Counted from the first letter of the stretch, positions 16,393-25,242 are shown. The stretch is 64,000 nucleotides of DNA from Pelomonas asaccharophilus_A (GCF_031458115.1 NZ_JAVDXV010000004.1:248001-312000); one strand, 5' to 3'. Translations and numbers: made by a program. The notes: generated from the letters alone by a model not told the origin.

Positions 16393-18434
16393 TGAGCACG
16401 CTGCCACTGCCCGTCATCGTGCGCACGCTGCCCTGGTGGCGTCGGTTGCCCGGGCTGCGGCTGGGCCGGGCGCAGCGCGAGCGCGCCCAGCCACTGGGTG
16501 ATGCCGCGCTGCGCGTGCTGGACGCCGTGCTGGCCGAGGCCGGCGTCATCGTGTTCGTGTTCGACGCCAGCGCGCGCTGCCTGCACTGCAACGCTGAGGC
16601 CGCGCGCGTGGCCGGGCTCGCCACCACGCCAGCACCCGGCGTCGTGCTGGCCGGCCGGCTGCCCGACCTGATGCTGCACGGCCCCGACGAGGCCGCCGAC
16701 GTCGAGACCTGGCAGACCCCTGCCGGCCCGCGCCAGTACCGCGTCAACCGCGGCAGCCTGCCCGGCGACGGCGAGCCCCGCTACGTGGTGGCGCGCGACG
16801 TGACCGACCAGCGCCAGCATGCCGAGCGGCTGGCGCACAACGAACAGCAGCTGTCGCTGGCGCTACGGGGCGCCGCTTTAGGCGTGTGGGACTGGCATGT
16901 CGGCAGCGGCACGATGCAGGTCAACGCGCGGTGGGCCGAAATGCTGGGCTACCGGCTGGAGGAGATCACGCCGCATGTGGACAGCTGGCGCGCGCTGGTG
17001 CACCCCGACGACTGGCCGTCGGTATCCGACGCGCTGGTGGCGCATCTGCGCGGCCACACCGACGGCTACCGCTGCGAGCACCGCCTGCGCCACCGCGGCG
17101 GGCACTGGATCTGGGTGCTGGACGCCGGTCAGGTCGTCGAGCGCGACGCCGAAGGGCAGCCCGTACGCGCGCTGGGCATCCATCTGGACATCAGCGAGCG
17201 CCGCGCCGCCATCGATGCGCTGGAGCAGTCGCACAACGAGCTGGAGCTGCGCGTGCAGGAACGCACCGCGGCACTGACCGCGGCCACCGCGCAGGCCAAC
17301 GCCGCCAGCGAGGCCAAGAGCGCCTTCCTGGCCAACATCAGCCACGAGATCCGCACGCCCATGAACGCCATCGTGGGGCTGACGCGGCTGCTGTCCATGT
17401 CGCCGCACGACGAGCGCCAGGCCGACCGCATCGCCAAGATCGACGGCGCGGCCTCGCACCTGATGCTGCTGATCGGCGACGTGCTGGACCTGTCCAAGAT
17501 CGAGTCCGGCCACATGACGCTGGAGCAGCTGCCGCTGGCGCTGCCCGAGCTGCTGGAGCAGAGCCTGGGCATGTTCTCCCCGCAGGTGCAGGCCAAGGGC
17601 CTGGCACTGAAGCTGGACGCCGGCGGCCTGCCCGACGGCCTGCTGGGCGACCCCACGCGGCTGCGCCAGGCGCTGCTGAACCTGGTGGGCAATGCGGTCA
17701 AGTTCACCGATCACGGCGAGGTGGGGCTGCGCGTGTCGGTACTGGCGCAGGACACCGACGCGGTGACGCTCAGGTTCGAAGTCAGCGACACCGGACCGGG
17801 CGTGGACCCCGAAACGGCGGCACGGCTGTTCAGCGCCTTCGAGCAGGGCGAGGCCTCCACCGCGCGCCGGCACGGCGGCACGGGGCTGGGCCTGGCCATC
17901 ACGCGGCGCATCGCCGAGATGATGGGCGGCGAGGTGGGCGTGGACAGCCAGCCGGGCCAGGGCGCGCGCTTCTGGTTCACCGCCCGGCTGCGGCGCGACC
18001 CGTGCGCCCGCCTGCCGCAATCGCCCTGCACGGGCTTGTCGGCCGCCGAGCGCCTGCGCCTGCGCTGCCACGGCCGGCGCGTGCTGCTGGTGGAGGACAA
18101 CCCGGTCAACCAGGAGATCGCGCTGGCCGTGTTGGCCCAGGGCGCGCTGCAAGTGACCGTGGCCGGCGACGGGGCCAGCGCGCTGCACGAAGCCGCGAAT
18201 GACGGCTTCGACGCGGTGCTGATGGACCTGCACCTGCCGGACATGGCCGGCACGGAGATCACGCGGCGGCTGCGCGCCGCCGGCATCACCGCGCCGGTGC
18301 TGGCGCTGACGGCCAGCGCCACGCCGGCTGAGCGCGCGCAATGCGCGCAGCTGGGCATGGCGGCCTTCCTGACCAAGCCGCTGCAGCCCGAGGCCTTGCA
18401 CCAGGCCTTGCTGGAGGCGCTGGATGCGGCCTAG
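16392..18434 (+). CDS. Hybrid sensor histidine kinase with PAS and receiver domains
   Basis: A 680-residue cytoplasmic kinase with no membrane segments. Two PAS regions (about 40-145 and 150-280; the second shows LGVWDWHVGSGTM and a PAC-like end) lead into HisKA with His318 (FLANISHEIRTPMN), an HATPase domain (NLVGNAVKFTD, VSDTGPGV, GGTGLGLAI), and a C-terminal receiver with Asp612 (VLMDLHLPDM) and TKPL. All catalytic residues are present. The start codon overlaps the stop of the degenerate receiver gene. No phosphotransfer protein or output regulator is adjacent. The stop shares CTAG with the next, convergent gene. Confidence 0.92.
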   Translation: MSTLPLPVIVRTLPWWRRLPGLRLGRAQRERAQPLGDAALRVLDAVLAEAGVIVFVFDASARCLHCNAEAARVAGLATTPAPGVVLAGRLPDLMLHGPDEAADVETWQTPAGPRQYRVNRGSLPGDGEPRYVVARDVTDQRQHAERLAHNEQQLSLALRGAALGVWDWHVGSGTMQVNARWAEMLGYRLEEITPHVDSWRALVHPDDWPSVSDALVAHLRGHTDGYRCEHRLRHRGGHWIWVLDAGQVVERDAEGQPVRALGIHLDISERRAAIDALEQSHNELELRVQERTAALTAATAQANAASEAKSAFLANISHEIRTPMNAIVGLTRLLSMSPHDERQADRIAKIDGAASHLMLLIGDVLDLSKIESGHMTLEQLPLALPELLEQSLGMFSPQVQAKGLALKLDAGGLPDGLLGDPTRLRQALLNLVGNAVKFTDHGEVGLRVSVLAQDTDAVTLRFEVSDTGPGVDPETAARLFSAFEQGEASTARRHGGTGLGLAITRRIAEMMGGEVGVDSQPGQGARFWFTARLRRDPCARLPQSPCTGLSAAERLRLRCHGRRVLLVEDNPVNQEIALAVLAQGALQVTVAGDGASALHEAANDGFDAVLMDLHLPDMAGTEITRRLRAAGITAPVLALTASATPAERAQCAQLGMAAFLTKPLQPEALHQALLEALDAA

Positions 18435-18574
18435 GCGTAATAGGTCTGCGCGACGGTGGGCGTGGGCGGCTTGTCGGGCGTCGGCAACGGCGCCGGCACC
18501 TCACGGCGGCAGGCGGTCAATGCGCCCACGGCCAGCACGCTCACGGTCAACAGCAGCAGAACGAGGCGCTTCAT
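18431..18574 (-). CDS. Small lipoprotein, 47 residues
   Basis: A short gene encoding MKRLVLLLLTVSVLAVGALTAC and then a 25-residue proline-rich tail ending TYYA. The lipobox LTAC puts the lipidated cysteine at residue 22, so the mature peptide is only 26 residues. GGAG stands five bases before the ATG at 18574. No family is recognised; size and form resemble entericidin-like small lipoproteins but the sequence does not support that name. Its stop overlaps the convergent kinase stop within CTAG. Confidence 0.65.
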   Translation of the reverse strand: MKRLVLLLLTVSVLAVGALTACRREVPAPLPTPDKPPTPTVAQTYYA

Positions 18575-18601
18575 GGTGGCTCCGATCCAGGCCTGTCAGC
18601 C

Positions 18602-18946
18602 CTAGACGCCCCAAGGCACGCCGTAGTGGTCGTACACACCACGGCCGTACTCGTCCGAGTAGCTGGGCCGTGCGTCCACCGGGTAGCGCGGACCGACCTT
18701 GAGCTGTTCCATGTCGAGATTGACGACATAACCGTCCTTCTCGGCGTCATAGGTCAGCATGCTCCACGGCAGCGGGAAGCGGTCGCTGCCCAGGCCCAGG
18801 AAGCCGCCAAACGCCAGCGCGGCGTAGCGCACCAGGCCTGAACGCTTGTCGATCTCCAGGTCGTCGATGCTGCCCAGCTTCTCGCCAGCCAGGTTGTAGA
18901 CGCTGGTGCCTTCGACCCGCGAGGAAGAAATGTTGGGATGGATCAT
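18602..18946 (-). CDS. PRC-barrel domain protein
   Basis: A 114-residue soluble protein with one PRC-barrel (residues 8-80): SSRVEGTSVYNLAGEKLGSIDDLEIDKRSGLVRYAAL is the typical opening, where a conserved 'G..v.d..G..iG.v.dl.id...g.v' runs through the barrel. PRC barrels occur in ribosome maturation, photosynthetic reaction centres and many small stress proteins; this short form with a polar tail (YDHYGVPWGV) belongs to the last group. It lies 27 bp upstream of the small lipoprotein on the same strand. A role in stress or the envelope is only a guess. Confidence 0.78.
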   Translation of the reverse strand: MIHPNISSSRVEGTSVYNLAGEKLGSIDDLEIDKRSGLVRYAALAFGGFLGLGSDRFPLPWSMLTYDAEKDGYVVNLDMEQLKVGPRYPVDARPSYSDEYGRGVYDHYGVPWGV

Positions 18947-19180
18947 GGCGCGGTCTCGGTGGTGGTGCGACTCCACTATCGGGCGCCGCGGTTCGTGCGG
19001 CGATCGGCGCGGCGGAAGTCCCGCTGTAGGCGGCGGCTGACCGCTGCGAGAGGCGACGCCCACGGCGCGTCGCCGTTGTCCGATACGTATCGGCGCCACG
19101 GGCCGACAACCGACGCGGCGGCGGTTTTCCATCATGGAGACATCGCAAGAGCCTTCACTCCCCCCGCCTCGGAGCCCATC

Positions 19181-19684
19181 ATGACCAGCCGCTTGATCGC
19201 ATCGTGGATCTGCCTGTGGATGGCCTGCGCCGCGCAGGCGCAGAACGTGGGGCTGAACGGCGTGCCGCTGGCCGGTCAGTCCGCCACCACCGGGGCGAGC
19301 AATTTTGCGGCCCCCGACCCCGAACTCAACTGGCGCGACCCGCAGTGGCTGGCCCGCCAGCGCGAACAGTCCCGCTGGCGCTACCAGTTCGGCCTGGAAC
19401 AGCAGACCCGCGCCTCCGGGCTGCAGAGTCCGCAGGCGGCCGTGCGCGAGGCGGTGTGGGCCGGCGTCAGCTACGACGTGACACGCAAGTTCAGCGGCGG
19501 CGTGGAGGCTCCGGTCTGGCAGCGCGACACCGGCTGGGCCTCGCGCATGGCCTTCGAGAAGCCCAAGGATGGCGGGGTGGCCGGCCTGCGCGGCGCGCTC
19601 AGCTACAAGCTGGGTTCGCAGAGCAAGGTCACGCTGCGCCCGTCCGCGCGCCGGGTCATGGTGACCTACGCGGCCACCTGGTGA
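19181..19684 (+). CDS. Exported protein of unknown function
   Basis: A 167-residue protein with a signal peptide cut near residue 21 (WMACAAQAQ). The mature part has alternating short strands and ends with an aromatic residue (SARRVMVTYAATW), so a small outer-membrane or periplasmic beta protein is conceivable. The ATG at 19181 is preceded by GGAGCCCATC. No family is recognised. The 234-bp region separating it from the divergent PRC-barrel gene shows no clear operator. Confidence 0.6.
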   Translation: MTSRLIASWICLWMACAAQAQNVGLNGVPLAGQSATTGASNFAAPDPELNWRDPQWLARQREQSRWRYQFGLEQQTRASGLQSPQAAVREAVWAGVSYDVTRKFSGGVEAPVWQRDTGWASRMAFEKPKDGGVAGLRGALSYKLGSQSKVTLRPSARRVMVTYAATW

Positions 19685-19696
19685 GCGTCGCGGCGC

Positions 19697-20419
19697 TCAC
19701 AGCGCCACCGTGCGGCCGACGAACAGGATGGGCCCGGTGGGCCGCCCGATGGGCGAGCCGGCCTCGGGCTCCAGCGTGATCTCGAACAGCTGCTGCGCCT
19801 CCACCGCGGGCAGGCGTGCCACCGGCATCTGCACCGTCTGGCCGGCGCGCACCAGCCCGAGCGAGGTGGGACCGGCCGCGCCCTGCGCCTTGGTCCAGAA
19901 CTGCAGCGCGCGGCCCGGCGGCACGGGCGGCGTGTCGCCCACCGGCACCAGGCGCAGCGTGCCGCCAGCCTGCAACTCCACCACCCAGCCGGCTACGCGC
20001 GCCGCGTCGGGGCTTTCAAGCACAGCCACGAAGCGCGCGCCCTCGGCCGGCGGCAGCGGCGCGTGCACGCGCAGCGCCAGCACCAGCGTCGCGGCGACCG
20101 CCAGCGCGCTGACGCCCTGCCAGAAGCGCAGCGCCTGCCACCACGGCAAGCGCGCCGCGTCGCCGGTTCGCCGGGCCGGCGCGGTGCGGGCGTCCAGCGC
20201 CAGCGACAGGCGTTGCCACACGGCCGGCGCCGGCGACTCGGCCGCCGCATGGGCGCTCAAGGCCAGCAGGCGGTCCTGCCACGCGTAGACGGCCGCCCGC
20301 AGCGCGCCGTCGCCCGGCAGCGCGGCGGCGACGGCCGCATGGTCCTCGGGGCTGAGCGTGCCGAGCACGTACTCGCCGGCGGCGGTGTCGCGCTCCTGGG
20401 ATTCGTGCAGGTCGATCAC
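19697..20419 (-). CDS. Anti-sigma factor, RskA type
   Basis: A 240-residue membrane anti-sigma factor. The cytoplasmic N-terminus (residues 1-75) has the zinc-free anti-sigma pattern AAGEYVLGTLSPEDH, one membrane helix follows at about 99-117, and the periplasmic RskA domain holds LQFWTKAQGAAGPTSLG and ITLEPEAGSPIGRPTGPILFVG, which are strongly conserved in the family. The GTG at 20419 overlaps the sigma factor stop (GTGA) and has AAGGAG nine bases upstream, so I prefer it to the longer in-frame extension. It should hold the adjacent ECF sigma factor inactive. Confidence 0.87.
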   Translation of the reverse strand: MIDLHESQERDTAAGEYVLGTLSPEDHAAVAAALPGDGALRAAVYAWQDRLLALSAHAAAESPAPAVWQRLSLALDARTAPARRTGDAARLPWWQALRFWQGVSALAVAATLVLALRVHAPLPPAEGARFVAVLESPDAARVAGWVVELQAGGTLRLVPVGDTPPVPPGRALQFWTKAQGAAGPTSLGLVRAGQTVQMPVARLPAVEAQQLFEITLEPEAGSPIGRPTGPILFVGRTVAL

Positions 20420-20970
20420 GCCAGACACTCCTTCAGGCTCGCCAGGCTGCGCTTGATCCACGACTTGACCGTGCCCAGCGGCGTGTTCAGCCGCTGCGCG
20501 ATCTGTTCGTGCGTGTAGCCATCGACGAACGCGTGGACGACGCAGGCGCGGCGTGCCTCGTCCAGGCGTTGCAGGCAGCGTTCCAGGCTGTCGGTGTCCA
20601 GCGCGCGGTCGTCCTCAACGCCCGCATCGCGCTGCCGGGCGTCGGAGATCGCGGTCAGTTCGGTCACGTCCATCACCTGCATGCGGCCCGGCTCGCGCAC
20701 CGCCTTCAGCGCGGCATGCCGCACGACGGTGTAGACCCAGCCGCGCGCCGACCCCAGCGCAGGCTGGAAGGTGGCGGCGTGGTCCCACACCTGCATGAAG
20801 GCGTCGTGCAGCACGTCCTCGGCGCGCGCGCGGTCGCGCACGATGCGCAGCGCCACGCCCAGCAGCCAGCGCGCCTCGCGTTCGTACAGTGCACGCAGCG
20901 CGAAACGCTCGCCCCGCGCGCAGGCGAGCAGCGCGGCTTCATAGTCGAACGGGGTCGGGGTGGTGGGCAA
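20416..20970 (-). CDS. ECF sigma factor, SigK/RpoE type
   Basis: An ECF sigma factor of about 184 residues. Region 2 is clear (ALYEREARWLLGVALRIVRDRARAEDVLHDAFMQVWDHAATF) and region 4 ends the protein (RRACVVHAFVDGYTHEQIAQRLNTPLGTVKSWIKRSLASLKECL). It is coupled to the anti-sigma gene through a GTGA overlap. The true start is uncertain: no in-frame ATG lies close to the first conserved residue, so I use a TTG at 20970, without a strong ribosome site. A longer frame to 21150 would overlap the neighbouring gene and is unlikely. Confidence 0.85.
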   Translation of the reverse strand: MPTTPTPFDYEAALLACARGERFALRALYEREARWLLGVALRIVRDRARAEDVLHDAFMQVWDHAATFQPALGSARGWVYTVVRHAALKAVREPGRMQVMDVTELTAISDARQRDAGVEDDRALDTDSLERCLQRLDEARRACVVHAFVDGYTHEQIAQRLNTPLGTVKSWIKRSLASLKECLA

Positions 20971-21028
20971 GCGGAAGGCCAGGGATGGGTAAAGCCGCGC
21001 GGACTCTAGCTCACCCCCGAGCCGAGCG

Positions 21029-21580
21029 TCAGGCGGCCTTCCAGAAGATGTAGTCGGCCTGGTACTTGACGATCTCCTTGCGGCCCACGGCGGCGGCATC
21101 GCAAGCCGAGGCCGGCGCGACGCCGCCCTTCGTGGCAACGCGCTGCACATAGGTCACGTCCTTCATGACACCCACGCCGGTGGCCGGGTTGGCCTTCACG
21201 AGTTGCAGCGGGATGCTGCCAGCAGTGGCCGGCGACACCGCCACCTGCGTGCCGGTGAACTGCGAGCCGTCGTTGGAGACCCAGGTGGCCGGCGGGCCGT
21301 AGTAGCTGCCCTGCTTCACGCCTGCACGGTTGTTCAGGTCCGCCTTGGGGCCGACGAACACCCACTCGAACGCACCCGCGGCATTAGCCTTGGGCTTGCA
21401 CTCGTAGGTGATCTCGCCCACGCCGACGGTCTCCATGACGACGCGGTGCCCGGCGGGCACCTTGACGGCATCGGGCAACGCGGCCTGGCTGAAGACGGGC
21501 GTCGACGGCGCCATGTGGGCGCAAGCGGACAGGCCCAGTGCGGCGGCAGTCGCGGCGGCGGAAGCAATGAGTTTTTGCAT
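21029..21580 (-). CDS. DUF3455 lipoprotein
   Basis: A 183-residue exported protein. The signal peptide ends LGLSAC, a lipobox with Cys20. The mature part matches the DUF3455 pattern: VPAGHRVVMETVGVGEITYEC, a GSYYGPPATWVSNDGSQFTG block, and an end reading YQADYIFWKA. Two late cysteine and tyrosine positions are also typical. Function is unknown in the family. It lies upstream of the ECF sigma gene on the same strand with a gap of about 58 bp, so it could be co-regulated, but the direction of any control is not visible. Confidence 0.8.
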   Translation of the reverse strand: MQKLIASAAATAAALGLSACAHMAPSTPVFSQAALPDAVKVPAGHRVVMETVGVGEITYECKPKANAAGAFEWVFVGPKADLNNRAGVKQGSYYGPPATWVSNDGSQFTGTQVAVSPATAGSIPLQLVKANPATGVGVMKDVTYVQRVATKGGVAPASACDAAAVGRKEIVKYQADYIFWKAA

Positions 21581-21686
21581 GGTGATCTCCTGACTGTTGG
21601 TGGGAGGGGTTGGCGATGTGGCCGAAGCTCACCCTTGCACTAGCCAGGAGAGGCGGGTCTGGATGCACCCCGCGCAAAAAATAGTT

Positions 21687-22703
21687 TCAGGCGTCGCCGG
21701 GCCCGCCAGCCACGCGCACCACGGTCTTCCCGAAGTTCCCGCCCTGCAGCAGCCGCGCCAGTGCGGCGGGCGCCTGCTCCAGGCCGTCGACAACGTCCTC
21801 CCGCAGCCGGATGCGGCCCTCGGCCAGCCAGGCCGCCATGTCGCGCCGGAAGGCGTCGAAGCGCTCGCCGTAGTGGTCCAGGATGATGAAGCCCTGCAGC
21901 TTGATGCGCCGGGCCAGCAGCGTGGCCAGGTCGGGCCCCGGCGCGGGCGCCGCGGTGTCGTTGTAGTGCGCGATGAAGCCGCACACCGGCACACGGGCGA
22001 GCAGATTCAGCAGCGGCAGCACGGCCGCCAGCACATCGCCGCCCACGTTCTCGAAATAGACGTCGATGCCCTGCGGGCAGGCCGCCGCCAGCCGCCCGGC
22101 CAGGTCGGGCGCATGGCGGTCGATGCAGGCGTCGAAGCCCAGCACCTCGACCGCGTGGCGGCATTTCTCGGCGCCACCGGCAATGCCCACGACGCGTGCG
22201 CCCTTCAGCTTCGCGAGCTGGCCCACGACGCTGCCTACCGCCCCGGTCGCCGCGGCCACCACCACGGTCTCGCCCGGTTGGGGCTGGGCGATGTCCAGCA
22301 GGCCCACGTAGGCGGTGAAGCCCGGCATGCCCAGACCGCCCAGCGCCAGCGACGGTTGCGCCATGTCGCCGAGCGCCAGCAGGTCGCTGCCATCGCTGGT
22401 GGCGTAGTCCTGCCAACCGGCGTTGGCCAGCACCAGTTCGCCCGCCTGGAAGCCCGCGTGGCGTGACTCGACAACCTGGCTGACCGTGCCGCCCACGATG
22501 ACGCCGCCCAGCGGCACCGGCGGCGCATAGCCGGGCCCGATGGGCGCCAGCAGGTTGCGCATGTAGGGATCGATGGACAGGTACAGCGTGCGCAGCAGCA
22601 CCTGGCCATCGGCGGCCTCGGGTAGCGGCTGGACGTCGAGGCGGAAGTGCTCCGGCCCCGGCAGGCCCTGCGGATGGCTGGCGAGCGTCAGACGGCGGTT
22701 CAT
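21687..22703 (-). CDS. NADP-dependent oxidoreductase, MDR family (CurA/LTB4DH type)
   Basis: A 338-residue zinc-independent medium-chain reductase. Its start (MNRRLTLASHPQGLPGPEHF) and SIDPYMRN, GGVIVGGTV and GFTAYVGLLDI are hallmarks of the leukotriene B4 dehydrogenase/CurA branch. The dinucleotide motif is AAATGAVGSVVGQLAK, and YFENVGG lies in the active-site loop. Such enzymes reduce enones and other alpha,beta-unsaturated carbonyls with NADPH. It overlaps the MFS transporter gene by 4 bp (ATGA), so reductase and exporter are made together, probably controlled by the divergent AraC regulator. Confidence 0.88.
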   Translation of the reverse strand: MNRRLTLASHPQGLPGPEHFRLDVQPLPEAADGQVLLRTLYLSIDPYMRNLLAPIGPGYAPPVPLGGVIVGGTVSQVVESRHAGFQAGELVLANAGWQDYATSDGSDLLALGDMAQPSLALGGLGMPGFTAYVGLLDIAQPQPGETVVVAAATGAVGSVVGQLAKLKGARVVGIAGGAEKCRHAVEVLGFDACIDRHAPDLAGRLAAACPQGIDVYFENVGGDVLAAVLPLLNLLARVPVCGFIAHYNDTAAPAPGPDLATLLARRIKLQGFIILDHYGERFDAFRRDMAAWLAEGRIRLREDVVDGLEQAPAALARLLQGGNFGKTVVRVAGGPGDA

Positions 22704-23902
22704 TGCGCAGCTCCGGGACGGGGGCCGTGACGCAGGGTCAGCAACGCGCCCAGCGTCAGCGCCACCACTGCGAAAGCCGGGCCGCCCAGCGCACCGATGC
22801 GGTCCACCAACAGGCCGCCGCCGATGGCGCCGCCGGCGATGGCGATCTGGAAACCGGCCACCATCAGCCCGCCGGCGCCCTCCGCCTGGTCGGGTGCGGC
22901 GCGCACGATCCAGGTCTGGAAGCCCACGGGGAAGGCACCGAACGCGAAGCCCCACAGCGTCACCGCAATGGCCGTCACCCAGGCCGAGCTGCCGGCGACG
23001 AGCAGGCTGGCCGCCAGCACGGCGATCAGCGCACCGCCGGCCACGATGGCCAGGCGCTCGCTGCGCCCGGCCAGCCAGCCGCCGGCGAGGTTGCCGAAGA
23101 AGCCACCGACGCCGTAGCCCAGCAGCACCGCCGAGATCGTCGCGACGGACAGGTGCGTGATCTGCTCCATCAGCGGCCGGATGTAGGTGAAGCCGGCGAA
23201 GTGGCCGGAGACGACCAGCAGCACCGCCAGCAGCGCCACGCGCACCGGCGGGCGGCGCAGCAGCTCGGCCAGCACGCGCAGATCGGGCTTGTCGCGCGGC
23301 GGCAGCGCCGGCAGCGTGGCGAGCTGCACGGCCAGCGTCAGCAGGCTGACCACACCGGCCGCGATGAAGGCGCTGCGCCAGCCCCATACCTCGCCCATCC
23401 ACGCGCCCAGCGGCGCCGCGCAGACGGTGGCCACGGAAACGCCGGTCAGGATGACCGACATGGCGCGCGCAAACTGCGCCGGCGGCACCAGCCGCAGCGC
23501 CAGCGCGGCCGACATGGACCAGAAGCCGCCCAGCGCGATGCCCAGCAGCACGCGCGACGTCATCAGCACGGCGAGGCTGGACGCCGTCGCCGCCAGCACG
23601 TTGGACAGCAGCAGCACCAGCGTGAACGCCAGCATGACGACGCGCCGGTCCAGCTGCCGCGTCAGCAGCGGAAGCGAGGGCGCGGCGACGGCGGCCACCA
23701 GCGCCGTGGCCGTGACGGCCTGGCCGGCGGTGCCGTCGCTGACGCCCAGATCGGTGGCCATCGCGGTCAGCAGGCTTGCCGGCAGGAACTCGGCCATCAC
23801 GAGGCCGAACACGCCCAGCGACAGCGACGCGATGGCGGGCCAGTGGCTGGTGGGGGCGGCTGCGGCGACAGGGTCCGCGCAGGTGGAGCAGGAGGAGGAC
23901 AC
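22700..23902 (-). CDS. MFS transporter, DHA1 type (AraJ/NepI-like)
   Basis: A 400-residue transporter with about 12 hydrophobic segments. The segment 2-3 loop carries RQLDRRVVML and segment 4 TSRVLLGIALGGFWSM, both typical of drug:proton antiporters of the AraJ/NepI branch. The N-terminal 20 residues are cytoplasmic. It is coupled to the reductase gene by an ATGA overlap. The gene faces an AraC-family regulator across a short gap that contains a GCATTC-GAATGC inverted repeat. The exported compound is unknown. Confidence 0.87.
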   Translation of the reverse strand: MSSSCSTCADPVAAAAPTSHWPAIASLSLGVFGLVMAEFLPASLLTAMATDLGVSDGTAGQAVTATALVAAVAAPSLPLLTRQLDRRVVMLAFTLVLLLSNVLAATASSLAVLMTSRVLLGIALGGFWSMSAALALRLVPPAQFARAMSVILTGVSVATVCAAPLGAWMGEVWGWRSAFIAAGVVSLLTLAVQLATLPALPPRDKPDLRVLAELLRRPPVRVALLAVLLVVSGHFAGFTYIRPLMEQITHLSVATISAVLLGYGVGGFFGNLAGGWLAGRSERLAIVAGGALIAVLAASLLVAGSSAWVTAIAVTLWGFAFGAFPVGFQTWIVRAAPDQAEGAGGLMVAGFQIAIAGGAIGGGLLVDRIGALGGPAFAVVALTLGALLTLRHGPRPGAAQ

Positions 23903-23943
23903 CGAAAGACCTTGGAGTGGCTAACGGGTTCATGCTAGGCATA

Positions 23944-23963
23944 GCATTCCGGCGTTTGAATGC
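23944..23963. promoter_or_regulatory. Candidate operator between MFS and AraC genes
   Basis: A 6-bp inverted repeat, GCATTC then eight bases then GAATGC, in the gap between the divergent MFS and AraC-family genes. Adjoining bases (CGGC and GCCG) extend partial symmetry. Position suits a site that controls both promoters, but binding is inferred only from placement. Confidence 0.4.
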
Positions 23964-23976
23964 CGAAACAGCCGAA

Positions 23977-24948
23977 ATGCTTGACGATTCCTCCAGCGCC
24001 ACCAACCCCCGAGGCCCGGACACGCTGACCCAGGTGCTGCTGGGCCTGCGGCTGGACGGCGTCGAGTACGGCCGCTGCCTGATGCGCGGTCCCTGGGCCG
24101 TGGCCTTCCCCGCGCAGGCGGCGGCGCGCTTTCACTTCGTCGCCAGCGGAGGCTGCTGGCTGCGCACGGCCGGCACGGACTGGCAGCGATTGAACCCCGG
24201 CGACGCGGTACTGATCCCGCACGGCAGCTTCCACATCCTGGCCAGCGCGCCAGACGTGCCGACGGTGGACATAGACACGCTGTCGCGCGTGGCGGTGGCC
24301 GACAACATCTATCTGGTGGGCAGCGAACTGCAAGGCACGCCGGTCGACGGCGGGCCGCCGCCCGACGTGATGTTCTGCGGCGCGCTGCGCTTCAACCTCG
24401 ATCCGTTGCACCCGCTGATCGCGATGATGCCTACCGTCATGCTGGCCGGCGACCTGGCGGCCAAGGACGCCACCGTGCCGGCGCTGCTGGACGCGATGGA
24501 GCGCGAGGTTGCGCTGGACCGCATCGGCGCCTGCGGCATCCTGGCGCGGCTGGCCGATGCGCTGGCGGCCAGCATCATCCGCGCATGGGTGGAGTGCGGC
24601 TGCAGCGACGCCACCGGCTGGGTCGCCGCGGTGCGCTGCCCCAAGGTCGGCAAGGTCATCGCCGCCATCCACGCCGAGCCCGAGCGCGACTGGAACGTGC
24701 CCGACATGGCCGCGCTGATGGGCGCGTCGCGCTCCAGCTTCGCCGAGGCCTTCACGCGCACCATGGGCGAGAGCCCGGCCAAGTACGTGGCCAAGGTCAA
24801 GATGTTCCAGGCGCGGCGCTGGATCGCGCAGGACGGCATGCGCGTGGCCGTGGCGGCGGACCGGCTGGGCTATGAGTCGGAGGCGTCGTTCAGCCGCGCG
24901 TTCAAACGCGTGATCGGACACGCGCCCAGCGCGGCGCGGGGCGACTGA
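23977..24948 (+). CDS. AraC-family transcriptional regulator with cupin domain
   Basis: A 323-residue regulator. Residues 20-200 form the AraC_binding_2/cupin sensor (YGRCLMRGPWAVAFPAQAAARFHFV, then GDAVLIPHGSFHIL). The C-terminal 100 residues are a double helix-turn-helix (WNVPDMAALMGASRSSFAEAFTRTMGESPAKYV and VAVAADRLGYESEASFSRAFKRVIGHAPSAAR). Starts at 23932 and 23977 are both possible; I choose the second because the cupin of this group usually begins close to the start and the first would cover the candidate operator. It most likely controls the divergent MFS-reductase pair. Confidence 0.88.
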   Translation: MLDDSSSATNPRGPDTLTQVLLGLRLDGVEYGRCLMRGPWAVAFPAQAAARFHFVASGGCWLRTAGTDWQRLNPGDAVLIPHGSFHILASAPDVPTVDIDTLSRVAVADNIYLVGSELQGTPVDGGPPPDVMFCGALRFNLDPLHPLIAMMPTVMLAGDLAAKDATVPALLDAMEREVALDRIGACGILARLADALAASIIRAWVECGCSDATGWVAAVRCPKVGKVIAAIHAEPERDWNVPDMAALMGASRSSFAEAFTRTMGESPAKYVAKVKMFQARRWIAQDGMRVAVAADRLGYESEASFSRAFKRVIGHAPSAARGD

Positions 24949-25083
24949 CACCGCGCGCCTCGCGTCGCCCTACGGGCGCTTCAGCCCGGACCTACACCTG
25001 CACCGCAGGCCGTCACCGACAGTGGTGCAGGCCCGCAAGCATCCGCTCGTCGTGGCCATTCACTGCTCACCCAGGAGACAGCC

Positions 25084-25242
25084 ATGAGCATCGGCGCCAT
25101 CCTTCTCGTCATCGTGATCCTGCTGCTCGTCGGCGCCCTGCCGACCTGGCCGCACAGCCGCAGCTGGGGCTACGGCCCAACCGGCGGTCTCGGCCTGGTG
25201 GTGCTGATCCTCATCGTGCTGCTGCTGATGGGATTGCTGTAG
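25084..25242 (+). CDS. DUF3309 small membrane protein
   Basis: A 52-residue protein with two hydrophobic segments joined by a short loop (GALPTWPHSRSWGYGPTGGLG), which is the DUF3309 pattern with its conserved 'LP.WPhS..WGYgP.g..G'. A good ribosome site (AGGAGA) precedes the ATG at 25084. The function is unknown; such peptides are widespread in proteobacteria and sit in the inner membrane. It stands alone between the AraC regulator and a YCII gene. Confidence 0.85.
   Translation: MSIGAILLVIVILLLVGALPTWPHSRSWGYGPTGGLGLVVLILIVLLLMGLL

Noticed and set aside
20971..21150. A longer start for the ECF sigma gene at 21150
   Set aside because: It would overlap the DUF3455 gene by more than 120 bp and adds sequence without sigma-factor character.
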